Source: Candidatus Saccharibacteria bacterium UBA6039
GTDB lineage: Bacteria > Patescibacteriota > Saccharimonadia > Saccharimonadales > Saccharimonadaceae
Assembly: GCA_002427805.1 (NCBI GenBank)
Contig: DIZB01000011.1
Span: 1-20,460, forward strand
Direction: 5' to 3'
DNA: 20,460 nt
Positions 1 through 6,217 of this stretch are shown in pieces; the first letter of the stretch is position 1; every line of letters starts with the position of its first letter. A model generated the notes under the pieces. It did not search any database. It was given only the letters and a program-made list of their open reading frames with translations, and was not told where the DNA came from. The position numbers and the translations under genes were made by a program.

Positions 1-15
1 GTGTATAAGAGACAG
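1..15 (+). other. Nextera transposase adapter remnant
   Basis: The first 15 bases, GTGTATAAGAGACAG, are identical to the 3' part of the Tn5/Nextera mosaic end used in library preparation. They are most likely untrimmed adapter at a contig end and not genomic sequence. An apparent GTG start codon at base 1 is therefore not a real start. Confidence 0.93.
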
Positions 16-444
16 CCTCCTATTAGTACAGAGACAGAAGTAGATGTTATTCCTACTAACCCTGAAGATGCTGAAAGAAGTGAGGTAATAAGTACAACTC
101 AATCGGTTCTATCTGAATTGATTGGTGGTAACCTCTACGATGTTCTACAAAAGGGAGCCGATCCTTCCATAATTGCAGACCTTTTAGAAGCTTCGGACAT
201 GCAGCGTAATCAAAACTGGTTAAGGCTTCTTGAAAAAGGCGTTAATCCAACTATAATCCTATCGAAGTTAGACTCTGCAGCAATAGAAACAGCATTTAAT
301 AACTTTGTTGGCACAGTGGATGCACACGTTATTTTGAATGCACTCGACTGGAATGCGGCAATCGAACGGCTCACACCACGATTTCTTGATGAAGGCATTA
401 GTGAGGATGAAATTCAAGCAAGGCTAGCCCAACTCAGTAGCTAA
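16..444 (+). CDS. Hypothetical helical-repeat protein, 5' partial
   Basis: The frame is open from the adapter junction to TAA at 442-444, giving 142 genomic codons, and the true start lies outside the contig. I do not recognise the family. The product is acidic and predicted mostly helical. It shows loosely repeated segments of about 30 residues (LQKGADPSIIADLL, LLEKGVNPTIILSKL, FLDEGISEDEIQARL), each of the form hydrophobic-x-x-G-hydrophobic-x-x-x-x-hydrophobic. This suggests a small alpha-helical repeat protein. There is no signal peptide or membrane segment in the visible part. The gene ends 22 bases before repeat E1, as expected for a cassette gene whose 3' end abuts the repeat. Confidence 0.7.
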   Translation, partial: PPISTETEVDVIPTNPEDAERSEVISTTQSVLSELIGGNLYDVLQKGADPSIIADLLEASDMQRNQNWLRLLEKGVNPTIILSKLDSAAIETAFNNFVGTVDAHVILNALDWNAAIERLTPRFLDEGISEDEIQARLAQLSS

Positions 445-466
445 CTTTGCTCGTGAGCACTAAACT

Positions 467-530
467 ACTTCTACTCTCGTAGATAATCCCCCGCCATAAC
501 AGAGAGACGACCTAATTGGTCGTCTTTTTG
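467..530 (+). repeat. Cassette-boundary repeat E1 with terminator, type A
   Basis: E1 has the core ACTTCTACTCTCGTAGATAA then TCCCCCGCCA. A perfect intrinsic terminator follows: stem GACGACC (506-512), loop TAATT, stem GGTCGTC (518-524) and T5 at 525-529. The core carries CTACTCTCGTAG, in which TCTAC and GTAGA are inverted around a 4-base spacer. E1 shares the TACTCTC variant with E7, while E2-E6 read TAGCCTC. The terminator would stop transcripts coming from the partial gene upstream. Confidence 0.9.
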
Positions 531-531
531 T

Positions 532-537
532 TATAGT
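532..537 (+). promoter_or_regulatory. -10 box for a leaderless start at 544
   Basis: TATAGT lies 6 bases before the GTG start of the membrane protein gene, which would place the transcription start at or next to the start codon. No clear -35 is visible. The -35 zone falls inside the E1 terminator stem. Confidence 0.55.
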
Positions 538-543
538 AGAACC

Positions 544-1119
544 GTGAACAATGTATCTAACTTCATAGGTATTATCGCGGGCATCATTGCTTTTTTAAAT
601 ATCATTCCCTACGCCATTAGTATTTTCCAAGGGAAGACTAAGCCAAGTCGTAGTGCTTACGCAATCTGGCTCATCATCGACATCGTTACTGCTGCAAGTT
701 ACATTGCATCAGGGGCAACGACAACGGTTTGGGCGTTTCTTGCCTTCGCACTCACGACGGTCATAATCTTTATTCTCTCTTTTAAGTACGGCATGGGTGG
801 ACTGCATAAGGTTGACCTCGTTTGTATGGGACTTGCGCTGATATCGATCATCACTTGGGTAGCTACAAAGGATCCCGCACTGGCACTCTACGCAAGTCTT
901 GCGGCAAAGCTTATTGGATACGTGCCAATATTCAAAAAGGTCTACCTTCACCCAGGAACAGAAAATACCTTGGCTTGGAGTATGACTGCCTTCGCTTCAG
1001 TATTAAATCTCGTAGCGTTAACGTCGCTTAAGCCTGAGATTGCGATAGCACCAATTTGCTTTGCCATAGTTGACCTCGTGATTGGCCTTCGGCTGAATTT
1101 TTCAAAAGTCCGAATATAA
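544..1119 (+). CDS. PQ-loop/SemiSWEET-like membrane protein
   Basis: This 191-residue, very hydrophobic protein has about six or seven membrane segments and two related halves. The first half carries FLNIIPYAISIFQGKTKPSRSAYAIW (written here as a region, residues about 18-43). The second carries a similar IGYVPIFKKVY...HPGTENTLAW region at about 124-145. A proline at the membrane edge, a short basic loop and a following Trp match the general plan of PQ-loop/SWEET-type small-solute transporters. The substrate cannot be inferred. GTG is chosen as the start because a TATAGT box lies 6 bases upstream and the preceding terminator leaves no room for a longer leader. It is the only gene between E1 and E2, and its stop is 16 bases before E2. 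Confidence 0.75.
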   Translation: MNNVSNFIGIIAGIIAFLNIIPYAISIFQGKTKPSRSAYAIWLIIDIVTAASYIASGATTTVWAFLAFALTTVIIFILSFKYGMGGLHKVDLVCMGLALISIITWVATKDPALALYASLAAKLIGYVPIFKKVYLHPGTENTLAWSMTAFASVLNLVALTSLKPEIAIAPICFAIVDLVIGLRLNFSKVRI

Positions 1120-1135
1120 CGTACTGGCTAACGGC

Positions 1136-1199
1136 ATTTCTAGCCTCGTAGATAATCCCCCGCCAAGCATAAGCACTATTTAAAAGCATGGTGTTTTTG
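1136..1199 (+). repeat. Cassette-boundary repeat E2 with terminator, type B
   Basis: The core reads CTAGCCTCGTAGATAAT then CCCCCGCCA. The terminator module differs completely from that of E1: CACTAT (1174-1179) pairs with ATGGTG (1188-1193), including one T-G wobble, and TTTTTG follows. The same type B module is found in E3 and E4. Confidence 0.88.
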
Positions 1200-1247
1200 T
1201 TTGGGAAGAGGCGACGTCAACTATTTAGCTCAGGAGCATCTCCATGC

Positions 1248-1253
1248 TATTAT
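1248..1253 (+). promoter_or_regulatory. -10 box for a leaderless start at 1260
   Basis: TATTAT ends exactly 6 bases before the ATG of the asparaginase-like gene. This is the same hexamer and the same distance as at 1867 and 5507. Confidence 0.6.
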
Positions 1254-1259
1254 TTACAT

Positions 1260-1763
1260 ATGCCCACACGCTTTCTTATTACTGGCGGTACAATCGATAA
1301 AAAATATGACACGCTGACTGGCGAGTTAGTATTTCAAGAGACCCATATACCAGAGATGCTCGACAGAGGTCACTTTACTGGCGAAAAAATCATCCAGGTT
1401 GTTTTAATGAAGGATAGCCTTGAAATGACCGACGAGGACAGACAACTCATAAATGAAGCATGTGAAGCAGCAAAAGAAGATAAGATCGTCATTACGCACG
1501 GTACCGATACGATGGTGGAAACTGGCCAGGTTCTACTAAACAACCAAAGACTAGCAAATAAGACGATAGTACTAACGGGCGCAATGGTTCCCTACAGCTT
1601 TGGTGAAAGCTCGGACGCCCTATTTAACCTCGGGACCGCAACGGCGTACTCTGAGACAGTCCCTACGGGAGTCTATATCGCTATGAATGGACAGCCATTT
1701 AACGCTGATAATGTGCGTAAAGACAAATCGGTAGGCGTCTTCGTATCCTTAAATAAACTCTAG
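1260..1763 (+). CDS. Short asparaginase-like domain protein
   Basis: The product has 167 residues and contains the two nucleophile motifs of type I/II asparaginases: TGGTID at residues 8-13 and HGTDTM at 80-85. It corresponds to the N-terminal catalytic domain only; full enzymes are about 330 residues. Short one-domain members of this length occur in many bacteria, so it need not be a fragment, although L-asparagine hydrolysis itself is unproven. The ATG at 1260 is preferred over an upstream in-frame ATG at 1188 because TATTAT lies 6 bases before it and the upstream extension reads through the E2 terminator tail. Its stop codon TAG (1761-1763) is part of repeat E3, so the last residues are set by the cassette boundary. 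Confidence 0.82.
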   Translation: MPTRFLITGGTIDKKYDTLTGELVFQETHIPEMLDRGHFTGEKIIQVVLMKDSLEMTDEDRQLINEACEAAKEDKIVITHGTDTMVETGQVLLNNQRLANKTIVLTGAMVPYSFGESSDALFNLGTATAYSETVPTGVYIAMNGQPFNADNVRKDKSVGVFVSLNKL

Positions 1764-1820
1764 CCTCGTAAATAATCCCCTGCCAAGCAGAAGCACTATG
1801 TGAGAACATGGTGTTTTTGT
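1757..1820 (+). repeat. Cassette-boundary repeat E3 with terminator, type B
   Basis: This is the most diverged full copy: CTAGCCTCGTAAATAAT then CCCCTGCCA, two changes from E2/E4. The type B terminator is CACTATG (1794-1800) paired with CATGGTG (1807-1813), then TTTTTG. The TAG at 1761-1763 within the core ends the asparaginase-like gene. Confidence 0.87.
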
Positions 1821-1866
1821 TTTAGCGTGCATCAAATCCGCAGACAGGATCGGCTTCTTCGTCTGT

Positions 1867-1872
1867 TATTAT
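1867..1872 (+). promoter_or_regulatory. -10 box for a leaderless start at 1879
   Basis: TATTAT is followed by 6 bases and then the ATG of the kinase gene. No convincing -35 is seen. Confidence 0.6.
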
Positions 1873-1878
1873 TAACCT

Positions 1879-2490
1879 ATGGAACGAAGAATACTACTCA
1901 TCGGCGGCCCAGCAAGGTGCGGTAAATCAACACTTGCTAAAATGGTACGTCAGAAATTTGATGGACAAGTCGTTTCTGGTGATGCACTTGCTCGTGGAGT
2001 CCGAGAGTCTATTGAGTTTGAATGGATGCCGGAGCTTTTTACTGAACGATACAAGAAAATTGAACTAAGCGATCCACCCGAAATACAGATCGAACGTTTG
2101 CGACAAAGAGACAAGACGATATGGAAACTAATTAAAAACTACATACTTGCCGTCGAAAGTGGGTCGACCGACAACATCCTTATTGACGGTGGTTTCTGGC
2201 CAGACTACCTACCAGAACTATGCCTTAATAACCGAGCTGTCTTTCTGGTTGATACGTCATCAGACCGAGCCAAGTGGCTCATTTCAATACGAGATAATGG
2301 TGAGGAGAATAACTGGATGCGTGAACGAAACTATAGCGACGAAAAAATAGCTTCATGGGCAGAGTTTGATATTGCCAGGAGTAAGAGGATTATCGAACTC
2401 TGTAAAGAAAACGGCTATACCTATTTTGACATCGCCGATCACGGCATCGATAGAGCGCAAGAGTTAGCTTTAAGTTACTTACTAGCCTAG
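1879..2490 (+). CDS. P-loop kinase-like ATPase
   Basis: The product has 203 residues with a Walker A loop GGPARCGKST at residues 9-18 directly after the first beta strand. This is typical of small-molecule kinases and zeta-toxin-like or phosphoglycerate-kinase-2-like P-loop enzymes. A buried acidic strand ILIDGGFW (about 99-106) could supply the Walker B or substrate-binding acid. A basic helical stretch (RDNGEENNWMRER, about 137-149) is a plausible lid. The substrate is unknown. It starts with a leaderless signal. It converges with a minus-strand small gene, and the two stop codons overlap at 2487-2490. Confidence 0.75.
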   Translation: MERRILLIGGPARCGKSTLAKMVRQKFDGQVVSGDALARGVRESIEFEWMPELFTERYKKIELSDPPEIQIERLRQRDKTIWKLIKNYILAVESGSTDNILIDGGFWPDYLPELCLNNRAVFLVDTSSDRAKWLISIRDNGEENNWMRERNYSDEKIASWAEFDIARSKRIIELCKENGYTYFDIADHGIDRAQELALSYLLA

Positions 2491-2738
2491 GGTTCTATTT
2501 GATCAGAAACGTGTCTATCCCATGTTGCAGGTACTTCAGAGAGAGGAAAGGTTGCTGGGTCAATCCGTAAGCCAAGTTTGCCTGAGGTGTTCACATAATT
2601 TGGTCCTAGATCACCGAGGCTAATAAGTCCTAAATGTAGTCGCATAAGGTTGCGGCCGACCTCATCACCAGATGCTCCGCGCATATCTAAGCCAAGAGAA
2701 TCGTCATGCTCTGGGGTTGCCGTTTCGGGACTACTCAT
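2487..2738 (-). CDS. Small hypothetical protein
   Basis: This 83-residue acidic protein is not recognised. It has a polar N-terminus (ATPEHDD) followed by an amphipathic stretch (GDEVGRNLMRLHLGLISLGDLG), with no membrane segment or cysteine pair. Support for a real gene is the start region: on the minus strand TATACT sits exactly 6 bases before the ATG, the same leaderless signal as neighbouring genes. It shares a cassette with the kinase and is convergent to it, so it could be a co-transferred partner, but nothing shows a functional link. Confidence 0.6.
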   Translation of the reverse strand: MSSPETATPEHDDSLGLDMRGASGDEVGRNLMRLHLGLISLGDLGPNYVNTSGKLGLRIDPATFPLSEVPATWDRHVSDQIEP

Positions 2739-2744
2739 AGGTGT

Positions 2745-2750
2745 AGTATA
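2745..2750 (-). promoter_or_regulatory. -10 box for a leaderless start at 2738
   Basis: On the minus strand TATACT is followed by ACACCT and then ATG. This is the standard 6-base spacing seen in this window. Confidence 0.55.
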
Positions 2751-2845
2751 GCAAATCTAACTAGGTATATTATAAGTAGTCTCTTAAGCCCACGTAACTG
2801 ATCGAGAAGTTCTTCATCCTCCAACTAATCACAGCTTTGAATCTC

Positions 2846-2910
2846 ACTTCTAGCCTCGTAGATAATCCCCCGCCAAGCATAAGCACTATGTGAAAGCATG
2901 GTGTTTTTGT
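2846..2910 (+). repeat. Cassette-boundary repeat E4 with terminator, type B
   Basis: The core is ACTTCTAGCCTCGTAGATAA then TCCCCCGCCA. The terminator is CACTATG (2884-2890), loop TGAAAG, CATGGTG (2897-2903) and TTTTTG. The next gene, on the minus strand, has its stop only 3 bases beyond the repeat. Confidence 0.9.
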
Positions 2911-2913
2911 TTA

Positions 2914-3267
2914 CTATTTATTTATACCTTCTTCGATAAGCTTAACGGCTTCGTCGACGTTTTCAACCTCTACGATAAGGCGACTAAACTCTTCGTCCCT
3001 TAGTTCAATGACGATTGTTTTTGCTCGGTTGTGTACATCCCAAAAGACCTTGTCCCCGTCGTGATAGAAGGTACCCGCATAAACGATACCCGGAACCGCC
3101 GTACCGGGTGCACGTATACCCTTCGGCATATCGAACGCACCAGAGTCTGCTGTGACACCTTTAATATGTTCAATAGGAATTGTCATTTCGCTTTTAAATG
3201 CAAGTATCTTTCCCATACCCTTAACGTGTAAGATAAGGTTGTTGTTTTCAGTAGTAATAATTACCAT
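2914..3267 (-). CDS. Hypothetical PH-like beta-sandwich protein
   Basis: This 117-residue protein is made of alternating short strands ending in one helix (VENVDEAVKLIEEGINK). It resembles widespread small bacterial PH-like hypothetical proteins with the GIRAPGTAVPGIVYAGTFYHDGDKVFWDVH region (residues about 51-80). No enzymatic motif is visible. It starts with ATG preceded by a strong Shine-Dalgarno AAGGAG. The ATG lies inside the last codons of the TetR gene (7-base overlap), so translation is very probably coupled. Its job is likely tied to the regulator. Confidence 0.75.
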   Translation of the reverse strand: MVIITTENNNLILHVKGMGKILAFKSEMTIPIEHIKGVTADSGAFDMPKGIRAPGTAVPGIVYAGTFYHDGDKVFWDVHNRAKTIVIELRDEEFSRLIVEVENVDEAVKLIEEGINK

Positions 3268-3677
3268 ATAAGCTCCTTTTTAAATTGATGTAGTGGGATA
3301 GACAACTTAGCCCTTTCGGACATCCTACTATAGAATGTATCCGGAATACTTTTACCTTCTTCTATTATGTGCGCTAACGCAACTGATACGAGCGTGTGTA
3401 CCTCCTTATCTATATGTGCCCGTTCCCACATTGCAACTATCAATAAATCGATAAAAGTCATATTATTATTAAGGTCATCGATGTGCTCGACATATTGCGC
3501 AAGAACTGCCCTGAAAAGACCTGCTTTGCTAGAGAATGCGCCATAAATACTTCCCCTCTGTAGCCCAGTCGCTTCGACCAACATATCAATTGAAGAACCT
3601 GCATAACCCGTACTTGCAAACACATTGGCGGATGCACTCAATACTAGGTTACTGTCATATTCTCGTTTTCTTGCCAT
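3261..3677 (-). CDS. TetR/AcrR-family transcriptional regulator
   Basis: This 138-residue protein has a typical TetR N-terminal DNA-binding domain. Helix-turn-helix residues lie around 24-48 (GYAGSSIDMLVEATGLQRGSIYGAF in regional terms), and the SKAGLF segment that normally starts helix 4 follows. TetR proteins are usually 180-210 residues, so the ligand-binding domain here is short. It is first in a two-gene minus-strand operon with the PH-like gene. The minus-strand box TATACA lies 8 bases before the ATG. It may autoregulate this cassette, but no clear operator was found. Confidence 0.82.
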   Translation of the reverse strand: MARKREYDSNLVLSASANVFASTGYAGSSIDMLVEATGLQRGSIYGAFSSKAGLFRAVLAQYVEHIDDLNNNMTFIDLLIVAMWERAHIDKEVHTLVSVALAHIIEEGKSIPDTFYSRMSERAKLSIPLHQFKKELIW

Positions 3678-3685
3678 ATTGTCAG

Positions 3686-3691
3686 TGTATA
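3686..3691 (-). promoter_or_regulatory. -10 box before the TetR gene
   Basis: TATACA on the minus strand ends 8 bases before the start codon. The surrounding sequence is AT-rich. It is compatible with a leaderless or near-leaderless start. Confidence 0.4.
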
Positions 3692-3723
3692 TATTGTTGA
3701 ACGATTAGTCAATAATTAAAATT

Positions 3724-3787
3724 ACTTCTAGCCTCGTAGATAATCCCCCGCCATATCAGAGAGATGACCTACATGGTCGTCTTTTTG
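3724..3787 (+). repeat. Cassette-boundary repeat E5 with terminator, type A
   Basis: The core is ACTTCTAGCCTCGTAGATAA then TCCCCCGCCA. The type A terminator is GATGACC, loop TACAT, GGTCGTC and T5; one T-G wobble replaces the perfect pair of E1. Confidence 0.9.
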
Positions 3788-3823
3788 TTTACGAATTACA
3801 ACCCACCCTACCTGTTATCAGTA

Positions 3824-3852
3824 TTGACTTTTCTATAGCACTAGTATATAAT
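3824..3852 (+). promoter_or_regulatory. Sigma-70-type promoter of the glycosyltransferase operon
   Basis: TTGACT (3824-3829), a 17-base spacer and TATAAT (3847-3852) form a near-consensus promoter. Transcription would start near 3859, giving a leader of about 75 bases. This differs from the leaderless genes around it. Confidence 0.8.
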
Positions 3853-3936
3853 AAGTGTACTGCTCGGTTTGTAATTAACCTTGAGCAAGCAGCTTGAAAA
3901 CATATCCATCCACCGACTTCGATAGTTAGGAAAAAC

Positions 3937-5070
3937 ATGAGTCACGTAATGGGTGTTGTCGTCGATGACAGAAGTGTCATACGACGTAAACTCCAGGGAG
4001 GTGTCAGAACCGAACGACGAACTGTCGTTATTATCCCTGCCTACAACGAGGCTGCATCTATCCAGGCTACTGTCGAAAGCGTTCACGCTCAGACAGTTCA
4101 GCCTTCGATTATCATTGTTGCGGCTAATAACTGCACCGACGAGACCGAGGATGTTGCCCGCGCTAGTGGGGCTGTGGTGTTCATCGCCGAGCCCAACAAG
4201 CAAAAGAAGGCTGGGGCCCTAAACCTCACCCTGAATTTTGTGATGCGCTATCTCCGCAATAATGATGCAGTTTTGATCATGGACGCGGACACAACGCTCT
4301 CCGAAACTTTCATCGAGACGGCTCTGAGTCGACTTAATGAAAATGTTGGCGGTGTTGGCGGTGCCTTCATTGGAAGGGACAGCGACAGCACTATCGGTAC
4401 TCTCCAGCGAATGGAGTATCACCGATACCGAAAGGACATCATTCGTAACGGAGAGAGAGCTTTCGTCCTTAGTGGGACAGGAACTCTCTTCAGCGTCAAA
4501 GCCCTACGAACCGTGAAGGCGTCGCGTAACGGAAAGACTCTTCCCAAGGGAGGTGACTTCTACGACACGTTTAGTCTCACGGAGGATAACGAGATCACTC
4601 TCGCTCTCCTTGCCTGTGGCTACGAATGCATTTCCCCCACCCAAATGACAACGACAACAGACGTCATGGAGTCCTTGGGTGCACTCTGGAACCAACGTGA
4701 TCGTTGGTACCTCGGAGCACTCTGGAATCTTCGTGCCTATGGGCTTCGTATGCCTTGGTACATGAAGATGGTGTACTGGAAGCAGCAGATTGGACTCTTC
4801 GTCTCGGTCATGGCATTCTTCTTGTATATCACTCTCATGGGCGTCCTGATCCTCAATGGTGGCAGCATATCGTGGTCACCTTTTTGGATCTCACTCATGG
4901 TGATTGTAGTTGCCGAGAGGGTCTACACTGTGTGGGGCATGGGCTGGAAAGCTCGGCTTTACGCCGCACTACTTGTTGAGCAGATGTATAGCATTCTGCT
5001 TTGCATGATTTTCTTCGTTGCACTTCTGAAGTGTATCGCGGGGAAAAAGGGACATTGGGTCCCGACATAG
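3937..5070 (+). CDS. Processive-type GT2 membrane glycosyltransferase
   Basis: The product has 377 residues. It contains the GT2 fold start VVIIPAYNEAASI (residues 30-42), the metal-binding DAD at 116-118, the TED acceptor-site motif at 215-217 and QRDRW at 253-257. These are the D,D,D,Q(Q/R)xRW signature shared by hyaluronan/chitin synthase, PgaC and BcsA-like enzymes. Three to four membrane segments follow the catalytic domain (about 283-368). It probably extends a surface polysaccharide from a nucleotide sugar at the inner membrane; the sugar is unknown. It uses AGGA 6 bases before ATG plus its own consensus promoter, and codons are richer in G and C than in neighbouring cassettes. This suggests transfer, possibly from an actinobacterium or its phage. 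Confidence 0.87.
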   Translation: MSHVMGVVVDDRSVIRRKLQGGVRTERRTVVIIPAYNEAASIQATVESVHAQTVQPSIIIVAANNCTDETEDVARASGAVVFIAEPNKQKKAGALNLTLNFVMRYLRNNDAVLIMDADTTLSETFIETALSRLNENVGGVGGAFIGRDSDSTIGTLQRMEYHRYRKDIIRNGERAFVLSGTGTLFSVKALRTVKASRNGKTLPKGGDFYDTFSLTEDNEITLALLACGYECISPTQMTTTTDVMESLGALWNQRDRWYLGALWNLRAYGLRMPWYMKMVYWKQQIGLFVSVMAFFLYITLMGVLILNGGSISWSPFWISLMVIVVAERVYTVWGMGWKARLYAALLVEQMYSILLCMIFFVALLKCIAGKKGHWVPT

Positions 5071-5099
5071 CAAGTCTGCAACACCAATGAAAGGAAACT

Positions 5100-5327
5100 A
5101 TGTATACGCCGATAGCAGGCAGCGGTGCGCTGGCCTTCACTGGAGTGGCAATCGCCACTCAGGATCTCTGGCTCGCGCTGGGTGCGATCGTTGTGGGGGG
5201 TGCTGCTGTTGCAGCCAACCGCTTCGGTCCTCGCATCGCGCTCGACCCGATCCGACAGCAAAGTGGTGGATATCGCATTCAGCTGACCAAGAACGGTCAG
5301 CCGTGGAGTCGTAAGAGACACCACTGA
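5100..5327 (+). CDS. Small membrane protein with LAFTG-like motif
   Basis: This 75-residue protein starts 30 bases after the glycosyltransferase, with AAAGGA as Shine-Dalgarno. It has one hydrophobic segment (about residues 19-40), an LAFTG sequence at 11-15 just before it, and a basic C-terminal tail ending RKRHH. LAxTG followed by a membrane segment resembles actinobacterial sortase signals. However, here the motif is near the N-terminus, so a true anchored protein would have almost no exported part. A small partner of the glycosyltransferase is an alternative. The operon arrangement supports a real gene. Confidence 0.6.
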   Translation: MYTPIAGSGALAFTGVAIATQDLWLALGAIVVGGAAVAANRFGPRIALDPIRQQSGGYRIQLTKNGQPWSRKRHH

Positions 5328-5332
5328 GCTGA

Positions 5333-5378
5333 GGCTCCTCTTCGTACTGCGCAAGCGGTACGGGGAGGAGCCTTCTTC
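5333..5378 (+). terminator. GC-rich intrinsic terminator of the glycosyltransferase operon
   Basis: GGCTCCTC (5333-5340) pairs with GAGGAGCC (5365-5372). CGTAC (5343-5347) pairs with GTACG (5358-5362) inside it, and CTTCTTC follows. The long GC-rich stem is unlike the cassette terminators and fits a foreign operon. Confidence 0.8.
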
Positions 5379-5441
5379 ATTTGATATCATCTATGCGAGC
5401 TTGCTGCGAGGAACTGAACCAAGTTACGAATTGCTTAGTAT

Positions 5442-5505
5442 AGTTCTAGCCTCGTAGATAATCCCCCGCCATATAAGAGAGATGACCTAACTGGTCGTCT
5501 TTTTG
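5442..5505 (+). repeat. Cassette-boundary repeat E6 with terminator, type A
   Basis: The core is TTCTAGCCTCGTAGATAA then TCCCCCGCCA. The type A terminator is GATGACC, loop TAACT, GGTCGTC and T5. Confidence 0.9.
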
Positions 5506-5506
5506 T

Positions 5507-5512
5507 TATTAT
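5507..5512 (+). promoter_or_regulatory. -10 box for a leaderless start at 5519
   Basis: TATTAT followed by 6 bases and ATG. The box begins only two bases after the E6 T-tract, so the terminator and the promoter are packed together. Confidence 0.6.
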
Positions 5513-5518
5513 AAAGGT

Positions 5519-6178
5519 ATGAACACATTAATCATCGGTGGCACAACAGGTTTAGGACTAGAACTTGCGAAGAAATATCACACGAATGGTGATGTGGTTA
5601 TCGTGACGGGCCGAAAAGAAGTTAAAGTACCGTTTGAGTTTAAACCTTTCGACTTGTCTGAAGCCAATCTCGCATCGAGGATCGGAATTTTTATATCAGA
5701 AATTCCAACCATCGAGAGGTTGGTATATGCAGCAGGTTACTTTCAAGAAGGTCGCATCACAGATCTCTCAGATGACAATATAGAAGAAATGATTAATGTT
5801 GGTGGGCGAGGGTTGATTTACTTTGTAAAATCAATACTTGAGAAGCAGGGCAGCCTGGAAGAACTTGTCACGATTACCTCAACATCTCAGTGGACACCGC
5901 GTCAAAAAGAACCGATTTACAATTTTATAAAGGCGGGTGGTGCCCACTTCAGCAACGCAGTTGCAGAGGACGGGAGAGTGGCAAAGGTTCTTGTCGCTGG
6001 TCCTGCTGGGATGCGAACAGCATTCTGGGAAGATGTCGAGCGAGATGACCTTGATGAAGTGCTCGATCCTAGCTGGGTTGCAGACCAAATTGTAGAACTT
6101 GAAAATGATACCTACACATATCGATTCGTGAGAATCTTGCGACAGCCGGCACGCGTTGAGATTATAGAGACGCGATAA
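5519..6178 (+). CDS. Short-chain dehydrogenase/reductase
   Basis: This 219-residue Rossmann-fold protein has the SDR cofactor loop GGTTGLG at residues 7-13. It also has a YAAG segment at 70-73 in the place of the usual NNAG, serines in TSTSQ (120-124) for the catalytic Ser, and YNFIK at 134-138 giving the YxxxK catalytic pair. It should reduce or oxidise a small carbonyl/alcohol with NAD(P)H; the substrate is unknown. ATG follows the standard TATTAT plus 6-base leaderless signal. The stop is 4 bases before the E7 core. It is the last gene of the accessory array. Confidence 0.87.
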   Translation: MNTLIIGGTTGLGLELAKKYHTNGDVVIVTGRKEVKVPFEFKPFDLSEANLASRIGIFISEIPTIERLVYAAGYFQEGRITDLSDDNIEEMINVGGRGLIYFVKSILEKQGSLEELVTITSTSQWTPRQKEPIYNFIKAGGAHFSNAVAEDGRVAKVLVAGPAGMRTAFWEDVERDDLDEVLDPSWVADQIVELENDTYTYRFVRILRQPARVEIIETR

Positions 6179-6182
6179 GCAC

Positions 6183-6203
6183 ACTTCTACTCTCGTAGAT
6201 AAT
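6183..6203 (+). repeat. Terminal partial repeat E7
   Basis: ACTTCTACTCTCGTAGATAA plus T is identical to the first 21 bases of E1. The CCCCCGCCA block and the T-rich terminator are absent. Instead, GCTCGGC and a small hairpin GCAGTA-TCTT-TACTGC follow, overlapping the stop of the PAP2 gene. This marks the junction of the array with core chromosome. It defines the smallest shared block of all seven repeats. Confidence 0.85.
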
Positions 6204-6217
6204 GCTCGGCAGTATCT

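Noticed and set aside
481..496. The repeat core as a promoter (GATAAT as -10)
   Set aside because: No -35 at the right distance is conserved, and any transcript would hit the terminator within about 30 bases. Separate -10 boxes after the terminator explain gene starts better.
467..6203. CRISPR array
   Set aside because: The repeats are 620-1720 bases apart, with genes between them and terminators inside. Spacing and content do not fit CRISPR, and no cas gene is seen.
467..6203. Classical integron attC sites
   Set aside because: No GTTRRRY/RYYYAAC pair or long imperfect palindrome spans the repeats, no intI is present, and several cassettes have internal promoters and minus-strand genes.
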